A DNA stretch of 8,884 nucleotides from Pseudomonadota bacterium (GTDB lineage Bacteria; Pseudomonadota; Alphaproteobacteria; Rhizobiales; Hyphomicrobiaceae), in assembly GCA_023410905.1 (NCBI GenBank), contig JAEYPL010000038.1, positions 1-8,884 on the forward strand, in the 5' to 3' direction. The position numbers and the translations under genes were made by a program. Position 1 is the stretch's first letter. The number at the start of each line of letters is the position of its first letter. Shown one piece after another: positions 5,279 to 8,884 of the stretch. The notes beneath the pieces were generated by a model. The model saw only the letters and a list, made by a program, of their open reading frames with translations. It did no database searches and was not told the DNA's origin.

Positions 5279-6145
5279 TCACGCACGCAGTAACGCGGCA
5301 TCGCGGGCCATTCCGTCGCGGTAAGTTGGATAGGCGAGCGTGAGGCCGAGCGCTTCTTTCAAACGCGCATTCGATATGCGCTTGCACTCCGAATAGAAGC
5401 TGCGCGCCATGGGCGTGAGATCGGCAGTTGCGAAGTCGACAGATGGTGGTGCCGGCAACCCAAGCAGGCGCGCGGCATATGCAAGTACATCCTGCGGCGG
5501 GGCCGGCTCGTCATCGGTCACATTATATATGGCGTGCGCGGCGGGGCGCACGGTCGTCGCCGCAAGCACGTTCGCAATATCCTCGACATGAATGCGGTTG
5601 AAGACCTGCCCGGGCTTTACGATGGCGCGCGCCGTGCCCTTGCGCACGGATTCAAGCGGACCGCGGCCAGGGCCGTAGATGCCGGCGAGGCGAAAGATCT
5701 CGACGCGGATGCCGGTCTGCTGGGCAAGGTCGAGCCAGGCTTGTTCGGCAGCGAGGCGCCAGCGGCTGCGTGTGCTGACCGGCTTCGGCGTTGTTGTCTC
5801 ATCAATCCAGGCGCCGCCGTGATCGCCGTACACGCCGACTGTCGAGAGATAGCCGATCCAGGAAGTTGTGCGCGCGAGATCAATGGCATGATGGCGCAGA
5901 AGGGGATCGCCTGCTGCATCCGGCGGCGCGGAAACAAGAATATGCGTAGCTCGCGAGAGTGCGGCGCGCAGCGCTTCGCTCGGCGCTGTGCCGTCGAAGG
6001 TTATGGCGTCATAGCCGAGGGTGCCGATGCGCGCTGCGCCATCGTTCGATTGCGCCGTACCGATGACGTTCCAGCCTTGCGCCGCGACACGCGCCGCGAA
6101 GACCTGCGCCGAGTATCCGAGCCCGATGCACAGAAGCGTGTTCAT
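5279..6145 (-). CDS. Atypical SDR-family NAD(P)-dependent epimerase/dehydratase-like protein (YeeZ-like)
   Basis: 288 residues with an N-terminal Rossmann fold. The nucleotide-binding turn is G8-L-G10-Y-S-A13 in LLCIGLGYSA. STVGVYGDHGGAWIDE (101-116) matches the active-site strand of extended SDRs, then FRLAGIYGPGR (151-161) and NRIHVEDIA (183-191), which are typical of the YeeZ-type 'atypical SDR' branch. The canonical YxxxK pair is not present; the region has R126, R128 and R130 instead, so ordinary dehydrogenase chemistry is doubtful. The start at 6145 is used because its ATG overlaps the queG stop by 4 bp (ATGA), which implies translational coupling; a longer start at 6166 would overlap queG more deeply. 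The substrate is unknown. It is the last gene of the minus-strand run. Confidence 0.88.
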   Translation of the reverse strand: MNTLLCIGLGYSAQVFAARVAAQGWNVIGTAQSNDGAARIGTLGYDAITFDGTAPSEALRAALSRATHILVSAPPDAAGDPLLRHHAIDLARTTSWIGYLSTVGVYGDHGGAWIDETTTPKPVSTRSRWRLAAEQAWLDLAQQTGIRVEIFRLAGIYGPGRGPLESVRKGTARAIVKPGQVFNRIHVEDIANVLAATTVRPAAHAIYNVTDDEPAPPQDVLAYAARLLGLPAPPSVDFATADLTPMARSFYSECKRISNARLKEALGLTLAYPTYRDGMARDAALLRA

Positions 6146-7329
6146 GAGGCGAGCGCCGTGGTCCATTCATCGCGGACGCTCTCGTCATTCTCCAGCGCAT
6201 GAGATGCCGCGAGCTTCTCGAAATCTCCGCGCGATACGAGACGCGAAAGCGCCCATATGGCGGCGCCGCGGACAATAGGGGCCTCATGTGGCAGCAAGGC
6301 TTCGACGCGCGGCACCAGTTCCGGATCCCGGCTGTTGCCAGCAGCGATCAGCACATTGCGCAGGAAACGCGCGAGGCCGCTCCGCTTGATGGGCGTTCCC
6401 GCAAAGCGCTCGCGGAAGGCGGCATCGTCGAGCGTGAGCAGATCGGCAATATGCGGGCCCTGAGTTTCCGGCCGGATGGCAAGCTGCTGGTCATGCGCGG
6501 CCTGCGCGAACTTGTTCCAGGGGCAGGCAGCAAGACAGTCGTCGCATCCGTAGATGCGGTTTCCAATGGCCTCACGGAACTCGTGCGGGATGGGGCCTTT
6601 GTGCTCGATGGTGAGGTAGGAGATGCAGCGGCGCGCGTCGAGCTGATAGGGCGCCGGAAATGCCGCTGTCGGACAGGCATCGAGGCAGCGGCGGCAGCTG
6701 CCACAGTGGCTGATCTCCGCATCATCGGGCGTGATATCGGCGGCTGAAAGAACGACGCCGAGATAGAGCCACGAGCCATGCTCGCGTGAGACGAGGTTCG
6801 TGTGCTTGCCCTGCCAGCCGAGGCCGGAAAGTGCGGCGAGCGGCTTCTCCATGAGCGGGGCAGTATCGACGAAGACTTTGACGTCCGCGCCCGTCGCGTG
6901 CTGCAGGGCGCGTGCGACGCGCTTCAGGCGCGGCTTCACGATGTCATGGTAGTCGCGCCGCGCGGCATACACCGAGATGCTGGCGCGGTCGCCGATATCG
7001 AGAAATCTGAGCGGGTCTTCTTCCGGCGCGTAGCTGAGGCCGAGCACGATCGCGCTTTTGGCTTCCGACCACATGGCATTCGGATGCTGACGGCGCTCGG
7101 CCTTGGCCTCGAGCCACTCCATATCGCCGTGGTGGCCCTCGGCGATGAACTTCAGAAAGCGTTGTCCTGGTACGGCGCCGAGATCGCTGACGCGGGCAAT
7201 GCGCACGGCAGTGAAGCCGGCCGCGTCGGCCTCTCGCGTGACGAGTTCACGCAACTCGCGCGGTGTCGTACGGGGACGGATGGCGCCGTCATCCGCGTGC
7301 TTTGTCCGCACGGCCGATGTCGGCGCCAT
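6142..7329 (-). CDS. queG: Epoxyqueuosine reductase QueG
   Basis: 395 residues. QueG is a cobalamin- and iron-sulfur-dependent cytoplasmic enzyme that reduces epoxyqueuosine to queuosine at wobble position 34 of tRNAs for Asp, Asn, His and Tyr, the last step of the pathway. The N-terminal domain (about 22-200) includes YARRDYHDIVKPRLKR (positions 121-137 region) and VDTAPLMEKPLA with D155, the position of the proposed catalytic Asp, followed by GWQGKHTNL. Two 4Fe-4S clusters are supported by C209, C212, C215, C219 (CGSCRRCLDACP), C235, and C262, C265, C269 (CDDCLAACPWN). Residues about 310-390 form HEAT-like helices. The ATG at 7329 has GAGG 5 nt upstream, embedded in the stop of the preceding DapA-like gene, only 7 bp away. 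The SDR gene overlaps its end by 4 bp. No other queuosine gene is in the window. Confidence 0.97.
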   Translation of the reverse strand: MAPTSAVRTKHADDGAIRPRTTPRELRELVTREADAAGFTAVRIARVSDLGAVPGQRFLKFIAEGHHGDMEWLEAKAERRQHPNAMWSEAKSAIVLGLSYAPEEDPLRFLDIGDRASISVYAARRDYHDIVKPRLKRVARALQHATGADVKVFVDTAPLMEKPLAALSGLGWQGKHTNLVSREHGSWLYLGVVLSAADITPDDAEISHCGSCRRCLDACPTAAFPAPYQLDARRCISYLTIEHKGPIPHEFREAIGNRIYGCDDCLAACPWNKFAQAAHDQQLAIRPETQGPHIADLLTLDDAAFRERFAGTPIKRSGLARFLRNVLIAAGNSRDPELVPRVEALLPHEAPIVRGAAIWALSRLVSRGDFEKLAASHALENDESVRDEWTTALAS

Positions 7330-7334
7330 GATGG

Positions 7335-7338
7335 CCTC
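7335..7338 (-). promoter_or_regulatory. queG ribosome binding site merged with the upstream stop codon
   Basis: On the minus strand the sequence reads TGAGG-CCATC-ATG: the GAGG core shares bases with the TGA that ends the DapA-like gene. Ribosomes finishing that gene therefore stop directly on the queG initiation site, which supports coupled translation. Confidence 0.55.
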
Positions 7339-8263
7339 ACGCAGCCTCGGCGAAGTTCAACTTGAAGCCGTGAACATCGGCGAGCGTCCGGATTGCCTTC
7401 TCGGCCTCGGCTTCAGGCAGCTCCGTGAAAGGCGGACGCAGCTCGGCCCAGAGCGGGTCGTTGCGATAGTGCGCGAGCAGCGCCTTGAGCACAGGGATCA
7501 TCGGGTACTGCTGAATGGCCTGACGCAGGGCCGTGACGTTCGCCTGGATCTTGTCGGCGTTCGGGCCCTGCCAGTTGTCGAACACCTCGCGGATCGCGCG
7601 TGCGCTCACGTTTGCCGTCGCCGAGATGCAGCCAGCGCCGCCGAGACGCAGAGCGTCGAGCAGGAAGGCTTCCGAGCCCGGGAAGACTTCGAAGTCCGGG
7701 AAGGCCTCGATGATGGCTTTGGTATTGCTCCAGTCGCCTGAGGAATCCTTGAGGCCGACGACGGTCGCAGGGAATTCCTTGCGCAGACGTTCGATCAGCG
7801 GCAGCGAGAACCCGACCTGCGCGATCGGCGGGATGTGATAGAGGTACGCCTTGAGATCGTCGTCGCCGACTTCCTCGATGACCTCGGCGAAGAAGCGGAA
7901 GAGACCCTCCTCGCTCGGGTTCTTGTAGTAGAAGGGCGGCAGCATGAGAACGCCGCCGCAGCCGAGCTCGACCGCGTGATCGGTCAGCAGGATGGCATCG
8001 GCGAGCGAGCACATGCCTGTGCCCGGCATGAGCTTGGACGCCGGGATGCCCGCTTCGATGATCTCCTCGAGCATCTCCATGCGCTCGTCGATGCCGAGTG
8101 AGTTTGCCTCGCTCGTCGTGCCGAAGGGCGCAAGACCCGTGCAGCCGTCTTCGAGCAGCCACTCGCAGTGCTCCACGAAGCGATCGAGGTCGGGCGCGCC
8201 GTCCTCGCCGAAAGGTGTCAATACCGGAGCGATCACGCCGGAAAAGATGGGGTTCGTCTTCAT
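7337..8263 (-). CDS. Dihydrodipicolinate synthase / N-acetylneuraminate lyase family protein
   Basis: 308 residues, a single class I aldolase TIM barrel of normal length. Family hallmarks: GTTSE (48-52), the pyruvate carboxylate-binding loop; PPFYYKNP (109-116); catalytic Tyr142 in AYLYHIPP; and the Schiff-base lysine K172 in VVGLKDSSGDW. The enzyme is thus expected to use pyruvate or a 2-oxo acid through a lysine imine. It is unlikely to be DapA itself: the Arg five residues after the catalytic Tyr in E. coli DapA (R138) is Ile147 here. Possible jobs are a 2-keto-3-deoxy acid or 4-hydroxy-2-oxoglutarate-type aldolase, or a dehydratase; sequence alone does not choose. The ATG at 8263 has AAGGAA 7 nt upstream. 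It lies 72 bp after the GST gene and 7 bp before queG, so it is probably in their operon. Confidence 0.92.
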   Translation of the reverse strand: MKTNPIFSGVIAPVLTPFGEDGAPDLDRFVEHCEWLLEDGCTGLAPFGTTSEANSLGIDERMEMLEEIIEAGIPASKLMPGTGMCSLADAILLTDHAVELGCGGVLMLPPFYYKNPSEEGLFRFFAEVIEEVGDDDLKAYLYHIPPIAQVGFSLPLIERLRKEFPATVVGLKDSSGDWSNTKAIIEAFPDFEVFPGSEAFLLDALRLGGAGCISATANVSARAIREVFDNWQGPNADKIQANVTALRQAIQQYPMIPVLKALLAHYRNDPLWAELRPPFTELPEAEAEKAIRTLADVHGFKLNFAEAA

Positions 8264-8335
8264 GTCGGCGTTCCTTGTTGTCGCGCTGAGGCGGATGGTT
8301 CTTGCGGACAGCCTGCGGCCGCCCGGATTCGTTTG

Positions 8336-8884
8336 TCAGGCGGGCATGGGAATGCCGTCCTGCGGCACCGGTACGTTATAGCCCTTTTGGACGGCCGGGC
8401 GGGCGGCGATGGCCTTGTACCAGCGGCTGACGTTTTCGTACTGGGCGAGATCGATGCCCTGCCATTCGAAGCGCGAGATCCAGGGCCAGATGGACATGTC
8501 GGCGATCGTGTAGTCGCCGGCGACGTATTCGGTTTTCGCGAGCTGGCGGTCGAGGACGCCGTAGAGTCGCGCGGCTTCCTTGAGGTAGCGCTCCTCGGCG
8601 TAGGGCGCCTTCCCCTTGTTGAAGCGCACGAAGTGATGAACCTGGCCGAGCATGGGACCTATTCCACCCATCTGCCACATCAGCCACTGCATGGTGTTCC
8701 AGCGCCCCTTTTCGTCGGTCGGCCAGAACTTGCCGGTCTTCTCGGCAAGGTACATCAAAATTGCGCCGGATTCGAAAAGCGCGAGGCCGTTGTCGCGATC
8801 GACGATCGCGGGAATTCGGTTGTTGGGGCTGATCGCGAGAAACTCGGGCTTGAACTGCTCGTCCTTCGAGATGTTCACGGAATG
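8336..8884 (-). CDS. Glutathione S-transferase family protein, Nu class (YfcG-like disulfide-bond oxidoreductase), 5' part missing
   Basis: The frame is open through the window edge, so the gene starts outside; the first in-window GTG at 8878 is an internal Val. 182 residues are visible. The end of the thioredoxin-like domain is present: NISKDEQFKPEFL, then SPNNRIPAIVD with the cis-Pro (visible residue 25), and LFESGAILMYLAEKTGKF, where Glu38-Ser39 bind glutathione. The all-helical domain follows with QWLMWQMGGIGPMLGQVHHF and YTIADMSIWPWI. These blocks match E. coli YfcG closely, a GST that uses two glutathiones for disulfide reduction. About 25-40 N-terminal residues, including the Thr/Asn that contact the glutathione sulfur in YfcG, are missing. 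It leads the run GST, DapA-like, queG, SDR. Confidence 0.93.
   Translation of the reverse strand, partial: HSVNISKDEQFKPEFLAISPNNRIPAIVDRDNGLALFESGAILMYLAEKTGKFWPTDEKGRWNTMQWLMWQMGGIGPMLGQVHHFVRFNKGKAPYAEERYLKEAARLYGVLDRQLAKTEYVAGDYTIADMSIWPWISRFEWQGIDLAQYENVSRWYKAIAARPAVQKGYNVPVPQDGIPMPA

Noticed and set aside
5268..5283. Perfect 6-bp hairpin CGTGAA-cgcc-TTCACG as a terminator of the SDR operon
   Set aside because: It overlaps the SDR stop codon and is not followed by a T-run on the minus strand. A chance palindrome is as likely.
1..8884. A mobile island or defence system
   Set aside because: No integrase, transposase, toxin, nuclease, helicase, direct repeats or tRNA end is visible, and the genes share one GC-rich style by eye.

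Overview
The window is a GC-rich, gene-dense piece of a bacterial chromosome, most likely from an alphaproteobacterium of the Hyphomicrobiales (Rhizobiales) type. That placement rests on protein character: the cupin, the cysteine-free carboxymuconolactone-decarboxylase-like protein, the arsenate-reductase-like phosphatase, QueG and the Nu-class GST all read like Rhizobiales versions. There is no rRNA or 16S-type marker, so no genus is named. I see no tRNA, CRISPR array, insertion sequence, phage gene or attachment site.

Layout, left to right. (1) Positions 1-240 (+) hold the C-terminal end of a low-molecular-weight phosphatase. (2) Convergent to it, 259-1282 (-) holds a likely two-gene operon, a small cupin followed by a cysteine-free AhpD/CMD-fold protein. 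(3) Further upstream on the minus strand, 1358-2566 is a GT4 glycosyltransferase. (4) It is divergent, across 58 bp, from an alpha/beta hydrolase at 2625-3443 (+). (5) Only 6 bp past that hydrolase ends the minus-strand gene 3450-5096. It encodes an exported or membrane-anchored protein with a signal-like hydrophobic segment, about 260 residues of uninterrupted charged helix, a proline-rich linker and a C-terminal domain with six cysteines. (6) After a 182-bp gap, 5279-8884 is one minus-strand run read from right to left: a YfcG-like glutathione S-transferase (start outside the window), a DapA-family lyase/aldolase, the epoxyqueuosine reductase queG, and an atypical SDR related to YeeZ. Spacings are 72 bp, 7 bp and a 4-bp overlap, so the last three are probably co-transcribed and translationally coupled.

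How the genes work together. QueG finishes the queuosine modification of tRNA. The GST is a glutathione-dependent disulfide reductase type, and the SDR and DapA-like proteins are probably small-molecule enzymes of unknown substrate. No shared pathway is obvious from sequence. The cupin and the CMD-like protein may act on one small molecule or oxidant. The coiled-coil protein is the least understood gene. Nothing here looks like a clear new defence, mobile or secretion system. The points most worth following are the coiled-coil/six-cysteine protein, the cysteine-free CMD protein paired with a cupin, and the DapA-like enzyme lodged between the GST and queG.
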